NCBI GenBank assembly: GCA_949126835.1
Contig: OX421509.1
Location: 12,217,420-12,281,419 of the forward strand
Reading direction: 5' to 3'
Length of the DNA: 64,000 nt
Origin: Anisus vortex
Taxonomy: Eukaryota > Mollusca > Gastropoda > Planorbidae
This document shows positions 10,819 through 22,300 of the stretch, piece by piece (the stretch's first letter is position 1; each line of letters begins with the position of its first letter). The translations under genes were made by a program, and so were the position numbers. Below the pieces are notes generated by a model. The model was not told the origin of the DNA. It worked only from the letters and a program-made list of their open reading frames with translations, and did no database searches.

Positions 10819-11815
10819 TGTTACTCTTTTTATTAAAAGTTATTTTTATGATTCCAAGAGATGTAACAAATATTGGAATATAGCTTAATTATATTTCTAA
10901 GTTTGGAAGAATTGTCCATTATAGTTGACCACCAATAACCATTTTAGTTGACCATGTAGAGATCAATAACCATTTTGTTGACCATTAAATATTATTTGGC
11001 ACCAAAAAAAACTTACTATATGGGCGTCACCAATTAGTATGATTTTAAATGTACTTAAATATCTAACAGTTGTCCTTAAGTTGTCCGAGAGGCCGCCTGG
11101 ACCTGCGGCTAGTTCAACGTACTGTCAATTCGACTCGTCGCGGGTTCTATCCCTGCCGCCGACTGATCCCTGTCGCCCCGTGGGAGTTTTAGGACTAGAG
11201 GACGTAATAATCTTTTATGTAGAAAGAACGTCTGTAAACTGATAAGACTGTCGCCAAATTGTCAAACCTAACATTGCATTTCTTTAGACAAAGATCACTA
11301 TCTAGAAGGAAAAAAACATACAAGTCATAAGCTTCATGAATCTGGGGGATTGAAAGGCTTGAAAGGTTTCTTCTATATATGGTAATATGGAGGATGGTCT
11401 AAAGTCTAAACCAATATTTGTCATACTTTAGAAGAAAAATGTGCAAAAGTAGAACTTCTAATTTATTCCGCGTGCCAAAAATGTATAATGTTCTATTTCT
11501 CATTTCCTCATAGAAAGGACTTGTTATGGCTTTTGTTTTCTGAAATCTCCCGAATGACATTGAAAATCTATCTGCGTGCCAAGTCTAGCATGCACTGCGT
11601 AAGTTTCCGACTCCTGGTCTCAACTCTAAACAAACCTTAGCCAATAGTCCACGCATGGCCTCTAATGTAAAAGTCTGTCACCACAACGTTACTATGATCT
11701 TCGAATATTTTAAGTTCGCCTTTGTAGAATTGTTCCTGTGTAGTTTTGATTTATATTTAAAATAAATATTGTTAATTTAAAGTAAATTTTTAGTTAAACT
11801 GTTTCCTATACAGCG
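10819..11815. other. Intergenic, no gene seen
   Basis: The stretch is AT-rich. About 11195-11245 resembles the 3' UTR of the LINE-B family (compare 44600-44665). About 11440-11615 resembles the hAT MITE family with GCGTGCC blocks (TTCCGCGTGCC and TCTGCGTGCCAAG) but has lost clear termini. Nothing else was recognised. Confidence 0.5.
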
Positions 11816-12029
11816 CTATATAAACGTGTACAGCCTCATCCCCAACCTGTGGCTACTCCTATGCAGTTTTACTGTCACGCTGATGGTTTCTGAAAATGGC
11901 TACTTTGAAGAACTGTTTAAAGACGGAATAGTACAAATACATTGCAACGATGGATGGGCGCACTTTACAATTGAAGATAAACATAATCATCATCAACGAA
12001 GTTCTCAAATATACATTGTAGTTATAATT
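11816..12029 (+). other. Unassigned open reading frame
   Basis: An open frame follows an acceptor-like TTTCCTATACAG. It has no initiator Met at its start; the ATG within it is at about 11881. It encodes a hydrophobic stretch (LIPNLWLLLCSFTVTLMV) followed by a polar part with one Cys and a His run. A TATATAAA lies at about 11816-11823. It could be an orphan exon, a piece of an older gene or chance. I do not recognise the protein. Confidence 0.2.
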
Positions 12030-12039
12030 TAATCCCTAA

Positions 12040-12530
12040 TAATACCGGACGAAATTTCCGGATTTGTTTGGTCGTAGGCGTAACGTGAAAAGGGGGTGGA
12101 TCAAGGAGGGTACACGAAGATCATGTCCAAGACTAGCTACCCAGCGGCACGCCGATGGGGCGTGCTGCGAAACAAAGGGTATGGTCTCCGGAGTCGCATG
12201 CACTGCAGTACTTCTTCCCACATCGCAATTTCCCCAGGTCATCAACCTGGGAGGTTCGCTCGTATTCCTGCACTGTCGCCCAGTAGCACAAACTCCAGAC
12301 TTTAGGCCTGGACATGCAAGGCAACAGGCTTGGCGTCACAGGCTGTTGCGCATATTCCTTCTTACCGAGTCTCGGTGGCTCTCACCGCTGCAATGAAATC
12401 TCAGAACGCGCGATAGGGGGTGTCTACCAAGCGTTCACCCAACGGTGTACTCTTATTGTAGGCGTATCGGTGGCTTACACACATTGTCAGACTTTGACGC
12501 CCTTGGTTACAAGAAAAAGACAATTCTAGA
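12040..12530. other. GC-richer unclassified block upstream of gene B
   Basis: About 450 bases stand out from the AT-rich surroundings by even base composition and many CpGs. The block ends about 150 bases before the proposed start codon of gene B. All six frames are broken, so it is not a simple exon. It could be promoter-proximal sequence of gene B or the remnant of a mobile element. Confidence 0.3.
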
Positions 12531-12680
12531 TAGATCTAGGCGTGATCAAAATTTTAAAGCAAATTTAGATTGCAAAAGTTGTATCAATGTATGTATTTTC
12601 CCGTCCACTTTATCATGTGCATTTTCTTGCACTTGTCTAAACCGATGCTGAACTTACCTGTGATTTCAAGTGACTTTAAA

Positions 12681-12744
12681 ATGAAACAATTTCACTCAAT
12701 TCTAGTCTTAATATACTGTCTGCATCTAGTGAATGGTCAACAAA
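12681..12744 (+). CDS. Gene B exon 1 (tentative): signal peptide
   Basis: The ATG opens [19 protein letters not shown], with a hydrophobic core and a plausible cleavage site before QQ. A consensus AAA|GTATGT donor follows at 12745, leaving phase 1. In-frame ATGs lie upstream (for example 12645), but only this Met gives a normal-length signal peptide. The link to the next exon is inferred from phase and position. Confidence 0.55.
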
Positions 12745-15700
12745 GTATGTTATTAATCTATCTATACAATTTTAATAATATAGCCTAATGTTCATGTTAA
12801 TTATTTTGTCTATCTGTCTATCTGTTTATTAATGAATCAATATATATATTTATTATAAGTCGTAGGCCTATCTTTTTATTACTGCTTTTGCAAGCGTCTC
12901 TGGTACAAATTGCCACATACTGGATCCTTTGCGTTTCGAAAATCGTTCACGTGATCTACTTGTCCTGATCTATATGTCCTGATCTATATGTTCTGATCTA
13001 TATGTCCTCGTCTATATGTCCTCATCTATATGTCCTCATCTATATGTCCTCATCTATATGTCACGTGCGAAATCAGCTACTGACGTATAATAATATATTT
13101 AGAAATGTAATATTTATACATTCTTTTGATTCACATCCCTCTTGGATCCCACAAGGTTGTACAAGAATTAGTATTGGTGTTATTTTAGTAGATTTGATAT
13201 TTATTTGGCTCGTAGGATGTGCTTTAAGTGTTTTGTAAATGTATTAGGTAACTATACCTTAATATAGAGGAAATCCACAATCCTGTTTGAATATGTTAAA
13301 CACAATTTTATTCCAACAAGTTGAAATCATAAATATAACAGCAACACAGAATACAGGTACCAACAGTATAGGATGAAACTTAAATCAGTTGAGATTCATT
13401 GATATAGTATTAAGCCGTAATAACGTATCTTTTAAGAAAGTGGTCAAGAACAGTCCTCACACAATAGCGCCCAAGCTAGAACTCTAACGATCTCAAACCC
13501 TCGTGCGACGTATGACGCATTTTAATGCTATGACGTAGTGTCTAGACATATACATTTTTTATTCCTAACATTTCGGGTTTAAGATTATTTCTTTTGAACT
13601 TTAATTAATAATAATAGAACCAATATAATTATGGAAATAAAACTACTTTCGTAACAATGTCCTCATCTATATGTCCTCATCTATATCTCCTGATTACAAT
13701 ATACAACGACCGAATCAAACTCATGTGAGTCTTTTGCTTTAAAAAGACCCCATCTTTGTGTTGCCACATTTGTTATGGTCAAGTGACCGTTCCTTCGGCT
13801 CCTACCACTTTAAACCAGATGCGTTCATTTCTTTGAAAATGACCACGATTGACCACTTTAATGATGATGTTTGGCGAGCCTCAATTCTTTTCAGCTTCCT
13901 ATGAATAACTTATTGTATAAACAATATTTGTAAACTACAAAATGATTTGAAAAATAAGACAACGTTCCTCAAAGATAAAAAAAAAATTCTTATAATTAAG
14001 TTTGACAAAAGCCACAAGAACCGTGGTCCAGGGTAAAAAGAAACGAGGTAATAAACACGTTAAAGACAAGGTAATGAACACATTAAAGACGTGATAATGG
14101 ACACATTAAAGACAAGGTAATGGACACATTAAAGACAATGTCATGGACACCGAAAAGGCCAGCAAAAAGACAAATAAAAGTCAAAATAATAGACACATTT
14201 AAAACAAGTTTATAGACGAATTAATAAAAAGGTAATATTCTAATTCAAGACACGGTAACAGACTCATTAAGGACAAGTTAATAGACACATTAAAAACAAG
14301 CAATAGACACATTAAAGACGAGTAATAGACACATTAGAGGCAGGGTAATAGACAAATTAAAAGCAGGGTAATAGACACATTAAAGACAAGGTAATAAAAA
14401 CATATTAAAGAGTGCCCTTACAAGGGGGTGGGCTGAGGGGGCATATGCCCGGGAGCGACACTTCCAGGGGGGGGGGGGGAGTCAAATGTATCATAAATAT
14501 AGCGAATATTACACTATTACATAGGTTCTCAACGTTTTTTCGTCTCAACGCCCCCTTTTACAATATTTTTCCGCTCACCACCCCCTCCCCCAACTTTTTT
14601 TTAGCGCCTATCCCCCTTCCGCCCAACTGGACTATAGTTTCCCCAATTTTTTTAGGCGGACTAGAATTTTTTTGTGATTAATTATCTTAAAAAAAAAATG
14701 AAAAGGAAACATATTGTAAGAATTAATAGATCAAAAAATTGCCTTAACAAAAGGTTTAAACAAATCAATATTAATGTGAATCGTTTGCCTGGTGTGTTGT
14801 TAGCAATATGTCTATTTTTGTTTCAATTTTGGTTGCAAAAGCCTTAGGTCTAATGATCAGTAATATTTGATATTTTACAAAACAGAGCTTGTTCGGCATC
14901 ACTATTGAATCAAATGTGGAAACATATTTTAATTAAATGGAGATAATTAGCCTGTTTTATTTGAGCAAATATTTTTTTTTCTTTTATACAAAAATAAATT
15001 TATTACAATTTATAACTTTGAAATGATCAAACTGTAAAAAATATTTGAAACTTATATAAATATTATATGACTAAAGAATTTATATGTATATTTTTTAGCA
15101 TTACAATAATTACCCAGATTGTATGATTACTTCTTATCTATAACAATATGGCCTCTCATACTATCATAGTTAAAAACACATTAAGGACTTATCGGTTAAA
15201 CTGAGATCAAAATAGCATTAATACTAGCAGATGTTAGGGCGACAGTAATCAGTCAGCAAGGTTGACAGTCCGGTGAACCAACCACAGGACCAGCCGGCCG
15301 CACACTATATTTGCCAAATACTGACCCCTAATTCATCGAAAAGTCACTGCGATTCCTATTTCTTATTAATATAATAATATGTAGGTATACTGTAGGGGGA
15401 TATCAGATATTTAGCGGCACTTGTGTTTACATCACTCAATTTCATCCTCCAAAAACTGATACCATAATTGCCCTTCACCGCCGCCCCCCCCCCCCAATCG
15501 CCTCCGGAAATGTCAGCGCCCCCCTAAAGCTTCTCACCGCCCCCCTGAGGGGCGATATCGCCCCCGTTGAGAACCTATGCACTAAACGAACAGTTACCGT
15601 ATGCAAGCGAGCGGCGCTGAAACTTTTGCCCTGGTGCGCTACATAAGCTTGTAAGACAAGGTAATGGACACATTAAAGACAAGGTAATGGACACATTAAA

Positions 15701-16166
15701 GACAAAGTAATAGTAAAATAATTAAAGACAACGTAATATACACATTAATGACAAAGTAATAGACACAATAATGACAAGGTAATAGACACAATAATGACTA
15801 GGTAATTGACACAATAATGACAAGGTAATAGACACATTAATGACAAGGTAATGGACACATTAATGACAAGGTAATAGACATATTTAAGACAAGGCAATAG
15901 ACACATTAAAACATGTAAAGGAGAGAATAAGATAAGTTAATAACAAACATTAAAGAAAAGGTAATAGACACACACTAAAGGCAAGGTAAGAAAGACAATT
16001 AAAATGTCCCCTTTCCCATTTTCCCAGTATTTAAAGGTAGGTTATATGGTTAGCCTACGTAGTTTTTCATATGTAGGCGCTGTGTTTTGGTTAAATAGAT
16101 AGTAAGTTAAATAAATAGATGGATATATAAATATATAGATAAACAGATAAAAAGATAAATAGGTAA

Positions 16167-16225
<59 letters not shown>

Positions 16226-16232
16226 TAGAGAG

Positions 16233-16310
<78 letters not shown>

Positions 16311-16348
16311 ACAGATAAAAAAATAAATAGGTAAATATATAGAAAAAA

Positions 16349-16380
<32 letters not shown>

Positions 16381-19300
16381 AAAGAGAGACAGACAGACAG
16401 ACGAATACCCAGATAATAATACAGAAATGTTTTATTTTGACAATTTTTACCAGTTTCAGAAAAACCTTACCTACAAGTGTATTATGTTCTTTCTGCTACA
16501 CCAAACAGTAATGTACACTTTCATGTGTGCAGTTACCATTCCTTTGTTGCGGTTAGTTTATTACTTTAAAAACGTATATAAAACTTGTTGTTGTTTTGTT
16601 TTTCTTTTATTATTTTTTTTTGTTGTTGTTGTTATTGTTTGTTGTTGTTTTTTTATTAAAGATACCCCGGTAGTTTTCATACGATCGTTTAAATTGCAAA
16701 GATCCAAAAGTCACTCTAAATTCGACAAATCTTTAGAATCTAGTTTCTTAACCCTTCCCGTACCGACCTACTTCTATCTATGCTGCCTTCATTTCCGCTA
16801 TATACGCGCCCGGGACTGTAAGGGTTAAGCTAACCCGACATTTTTGCACATTCGAACAAAACCTGGCATTAATAAACCATAAAATGCTAATTGTATTATT
16901 GTATTTTAAACGTATGTCAATATTTTGTTTTTAATTGTTGATTTTAAAAGAAACGGCATTTTATTGGTTATATAAATTTGAATAGGCCTATTGTTTTTTG
17001 TCTCACGGTCATTTGGATATTAGTCCCCTTCGACCATTGCAGACTTATATATTCGTATATCGTGTCCTTTGGTTAATGTGGCCTGGAATGAATAATGTTT
17101 GTTCCAGGTGACATGGATATGTGAATGCTCTAATGATACGCTTGTAGTGAACTATCAAGAACAACTGCGCGTCCAGGCACAACAATGCAACATGATACAC
17201 ACGACACTAGCATATAGGTAAATATAAAACACCCGAAGCTATAATATATTCTTAACGATACAAAAGAACTTAGATCAGATTTTTCTTAAATGTTTTTTTT
17301 TTCAGCTTGTCCTGTTTTGTCATCGACTAGTATCATTCTTTTTGTATGTAAATTTAAAAAATAATATATATCCCCCTTGGGCACTATTGCCCCCCTCCCC
17401 TCCCACATTATATGGGTTACCTCTCTTGCCACCTACCTCACATTTCTCGTACTATTTGCCTTCCCGCTGAACTCTCCCCCCCCCCTCCCCGTCCCGGCCA
17501 TGTAATACTGACTGCGGCCACTGATATGCTGATCATACAATTAGGCCTCGTACAATCATTGTTTCTTTCAGAAAATAAGAATTATGAACGAAATTTAACA
17601 TAATTGTAACATTTGAACATTTGATACATATACATACTATTTGACAGCAGACCGGTAGGGAAGTGGGCGTACACTTTGCAGTAATTGGAACGTGGGATTA
17701 TGACGTGATGAGAAGATCGCCCACTGATCGCTATTTTAAGCCCCACATATAGAAACAAACTCTCGACCAACGCCAGTACCACTCTACTCCAGACACACTT
17801 TCTAAGATGTGTGACTGAGAACCTGGATTATCATTAGCACTGTGCTTTTTTATAGTATTAGTTTCTGTGTGCATTTTATTTCTTCATGTTTATTTTCACT
17901 ATGTCATTGTGGATATTATTTATAGCTGTGGTTAATACAGTTGTTGGTCTGATTGATGTATCTCAGGCTCTAAGGATTGAAGTATTATCCCTAAGTGATT
18001 ACGCATTAAAGTTATACTCTTGTCACTTGAACACTGATAGTCTGTCTATTTAATTCGTGTGTAAATTTGTATGCGAATGTGTGAAGAAGTAGAACTGGAC
18101 CTGCACGAAATTGAGCAGGTCAAACAGAAAGACCGGGCATTGTCAACGGAATATTGCCTGGTCTAAACTACTGCCATCAACCTCTAGACTCTAGACCAAC
18201 GACCCAAGTGAGGTGGGAATATTGTGTGTAAATTGCAGCCACCGGGGCATCCTACTGGCCACACAATCCCGCATCATCACACCACCCAATTTATAAAAGA
18301 GTGCTTTATCTAGATTTCTTTGTGTGGACAATATGAACATGGATTTCCCCGAAGCTTTCCGACTGCAAAAGAAAAGAATTAATAAAAAAGTCAAGCGACT
18401 ACGAGAAACATAATATTCGTACATAACGTCATAATAATTAGATGTTTACGTAAATACTCTCTGCGCCAAAATTAAATGTAAATAAACAACTCTACGTGAA
18501 ACAGCAAGATAATCTCGAATACGATATAGAAAACTATTATTACATGCTATACACGACATAACAACTTTTTAAATAACATGTGACTTGTCGTTTGCCCTAT
18601 GTTGTGTGCTACAACAGTTTCAGAGGCTACTGTAGACTGGAAAGCGTACAGACTATAGCTGTCACCGTGTTCTCATTCGTCGGAACCAACAGCGACGCAT
18701 TCGTGCCGATTCCGATCAGCCAATGGGGCATGGAGTATTATTTTATAATTTCAAGGTGAGACCATTGGTAATCTAGTCTGTGAAATTTCTACGTATATCC
18801 TACGCTACTCCAAACTATATAGACTAATAAGATGTACCGCTTGCTTTAATATTTGTGCTATTTGATGACTCGAATGACAACTTTTTGGAATTCCCGATTG
18901 CCATTGGTATTGTACACTTCCGTTTTATTTAATCCCTATGATTTTCTCAAAGTAGAACTAAAATCGAAAGTTGTATACAGCAGAAACATTTAGGCAAACG
19001 TAGGAGCGTAGAAGTAATTTAAGACAGCGCTATTGGATGCGCACGGAAAAAAAGAACATATACGCTCTAAAAATAGAGCAATCGGTCCACTTTAGTTTAG
19101 ATCTAGATTCAACATTTAGTTTAGATCTTGCATTGCATGCATCTTCGTTATTGAGATGTTATGATTTTTAGACTAATAGTTTGATTATAAATTTCAAATA
19201 ATCTCATGCTATTTAAAGTGGAAATATTTTGCTATTCTATTTGTTACATATTACATCATATTACATGCTGTTGTCTAGTATTGGTCATACGAATTTGAAA

Positions 19301-22300
19301 TCAAATAACAAGATCGCGTTTCAATGAAAACGATCTTTAATCAACATATACTTACACAAAACTAACAAGTATATCGATGAAAAATACAAGTGCTTTAAAC
19401 TCAAGCTGTCAACACTTTCTTCTCTCTAAACACACAAGAAAACAGTCTAGAGGTTAGGATAACGCACGCGATGACCCATTGGGACATCGTACAAGATGCC
19501 CCAGTGACCTCAGTCCACGTAGATACAACAAACTCTTATGGACCTTATTATAAACCGGTCATCCTACTTTGAGTTTTACGTAACTTATCGTTAATTCAAT
19601 TAATTGAACATCTTCATGGGCATTTTTATTCTATTACAGGCCTAACGGATTTGTGGTGGGCATGTCAGAAGTATCCATTGTTGTCTGGGTGTCGTACAGT
19701 ACCCCCCAACAAACTTACGTATTTCCAACGCCAATTAGTCTCGCAAAGTAAGGTACAAGATTGTTATAGATTTATAAAACCCTAGATCTAAATATATAGT
19801 AACCGAGTAGTAGACAAAAAACAACAGAAAAATGATATATACAAAGAGAGAGTCATTTTAGAGAGGTAACTTTTAGATAGATATATAGATGAAATAATAG
19901 TTAAGTAGATAGATACAAACATAGATAGATAGAAAGATAGATAGATAGATATATTAGATAGATATATTAGATAGATAGATAGATAGATTAGATAGAGAGA
20001 TATAAAGATACATAGTTAGATTTTAGATAGAAAGATAAATATATGAATATGTACATAGATACATAGAGAGCTAGATAGAAAGATAGATAGAGAGATAGGT
20101 TGTTGCAGAGATAGATAAGTTGATAGAGAGATAGAGAGAGATATATAGAGAGAGAAAGATAGAGAGATAGATACAGAGATATATACATAGGTAGATATAA
20201 AGATAAATAGTGTCTACCTGTGATAGATACATTCACAAGCCAACCAACTGATTTATAAATGGATAGATATGTTACCAGACATATGCGTAACAATATTACG
20301 AACCATCCTAGTTGACTTGTTAATACAGCTCATTATGTAAAAAAGATTTGTTAATTTCTCTTAGATGTAAGGTAATATTGCCCTTTTATAACTTTCACCA
20401 TTTGATTCCAATATGCATTTCAATGAACAATTACGATGATAAAAAAATCATTCATTGCATGTTGTTTTTTAAGGATGAAACCGTACCAATTTTGGTCCTG
20501 TTACAGAAATGGCCCAAGTCAAGATATAAGTTATGGAGGTAATTTTATTTCATTCACAATAGAGCAGTAAGTTAATCTAAGTCTTAACATCAGATACTAT
20601 TCTCAACCAGTTAACAGCTTTAGCGTTGTTATTAAAATTATCCAGATCTTTAGAACTATAGATAGGTTCTACTGTTTTCAGTGTATATCTAGACTATCTA
20701 ATTTATCGTACCGGTATCTGATATATTGCAGATCTGGTTATTTTAATAACAACGCTTTTCATCATTGTTTATAATGATGTAAGGTTATTGGTTTTCCTGG
20801 TTAATTAAGGCAACCCATTCCATGCCCGAATGCCACGCGGCATATTGAAGAAGAAAGTGTTTTGTGCTTATGTTTATGTGAGCTTTGTAATAGATTGCTA
20901 TTGTGTTGTATTCAGGGGCGAAGCCAGGATTTTTTTCCAGGGGGTGCTGAACTTTAGAGTGACAAACTGTTACCAAGTCTTTGAAGTTAGAATTTAATGC
21001 CTTCTGTATTATTACTACTTTACCCTTTGCCTTTCTGTCCTCTAGTGTTTCTAGGTTTAGTGATTTGACTATTGGTGTTACTCTTGTTAGTTGTAAATAT
21101 TCACTAGTGATGAACCGTTCAGCTCATTTCTGGATTTATTCTTTTTTTTTAATGTTGATAAGTCCCATACAGAAGATGCATATTCTAGTATATGTCTAAC
21201 TATTGTTAAATAGAATTTTAGCATTTAGTTCTTATTACATTTGTAGATGATCTTTTTTATGAAGCCAAATTTTTGTAGATGCATGAACACGTGGATTCAA
21301 TGTTAATTTATCATTTATAAGATTTAATGTGCAAATTAGTTTTTGAAACGTGTTGTTTTTTACCTTCCCCAAACTGGTATGCAATCGTTGGAATGCGTTG
21401 CCTAAGTTAGTCAGGAAATACAAGAAATCAAATGGATTCCAAAGTTGTATCAAAATTTGTATGAGACTTTCTAAAATTCTATAGAGTCCACTTCGCGATA
21501 ACACATTTATTAGTATGCTTTTTGTCTACATTTCTCTTGGAGATGTTGGAGTAAAGAAAGCAAACACGCACACAAATTCAAACAAACGCTAATTACATCT
21601 TATTCGAGAAAAACCTCAACAGTAGTTGAGGAAAGCGGTTCCAGTGTGTCGGCAACCTTTTGATTATAGAGTGCCGAAATAGAATTTCTAATATATTCAG
21701 CGTGCAAAGAGCCTAAAATGTATCCTGTTCTAGCATTAGACTTTTTTTTTTTGAAATACCTGCATCGTCTTTGGGGTGATCTTCCGCGTGCCTTTTAAAA
21801 TCGCTCTGCGTGCCAAGTGTGACACTCGTGCCATAGGTTGCCGAACCCTGGAGTCTAGACTTTAAACATTTAAATTGCGGATATATAGATATAACTACAT
21901 TCTAAGTGTGCATTTGATCACTAGGACATTTAGAGACAAATACATTTTAACACTTTAATTACGTAAGAAAAAACAAGACATCCATTTTTATATCTTTTTG
22001 GTATACGTGAAAATTGAAGCATCATTAGCCATTTGCCTGCTTAATGGCTAATAGGGACTGGGTGGACAGCACAATGCTCAACCGCCGTTTATTTTCTTGC
22101 GATGATAGCTGTTAATCCACCAGTACTGTGTAGAATCAGATGACCCCCCCCCCCCCAAACCACTGTGTATTAAGTCCTATAGCCTATATTAACGTTTATG
22201 ATATTGAACTCCCCCCCCCCTTTTTCTTCCCTAAGTCATATAGCATTTAGTCAGTTATAATGGGTGTCATTTTGCCTTGGCCGCGCGCTCACCTGTCGTA

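Larger units (their letters stand above)
14035..16005. repeat. 23-bp minisatellite split by nested insertions
   Basis: Imperfect copies of GACAAGGTAATGGACACATTAAA occupy about 14035-14410 and continue at about 15656-16005. The middle is taken up by a MITE containing a hAT element. Confidence 0.85.
12745..16453. other. Intron 1 of gene B (tentative)
   Basis: The content is repeats: a 14-bp array interrupted by a 594-bp insert, a 23-bp minisatellite with nested MITE and hAT elements, and a GATA array. IgGFc-binding proteins usually begin the mature chain with an Asp-Asn-x-Gly-x-x-Phe segment. I could not find an exon for it here, so either this gene lacks it or it is too diverged to see. Confidence 0.4.

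Noticed and set aside
16427..16828. 133-codon ORF as a membrane protein
   Set aside because: The hydrophobic part comes from a TTG/TTT-rich low-complexity run at 16580-16660. Only the 54-bp segment 16454-16507, in another frame, fits gene B.
17590..18060. Possible solo LTR
   Set aside because: It starts near TGTAACA and has a TATA-like box, but no second copy, defined end or target duplication could be seen.
18145..18260. Additional SINE copy
   Set aside because: Only a short CTGGCCACACAATCCC-type match is visible, with no head or tail, so not enough to call.
19988..20293. Minus-strand ORF of 101 codons (YLSLSLYL-type)
   Set aside because: Translation of the degenerate GATA repeat.
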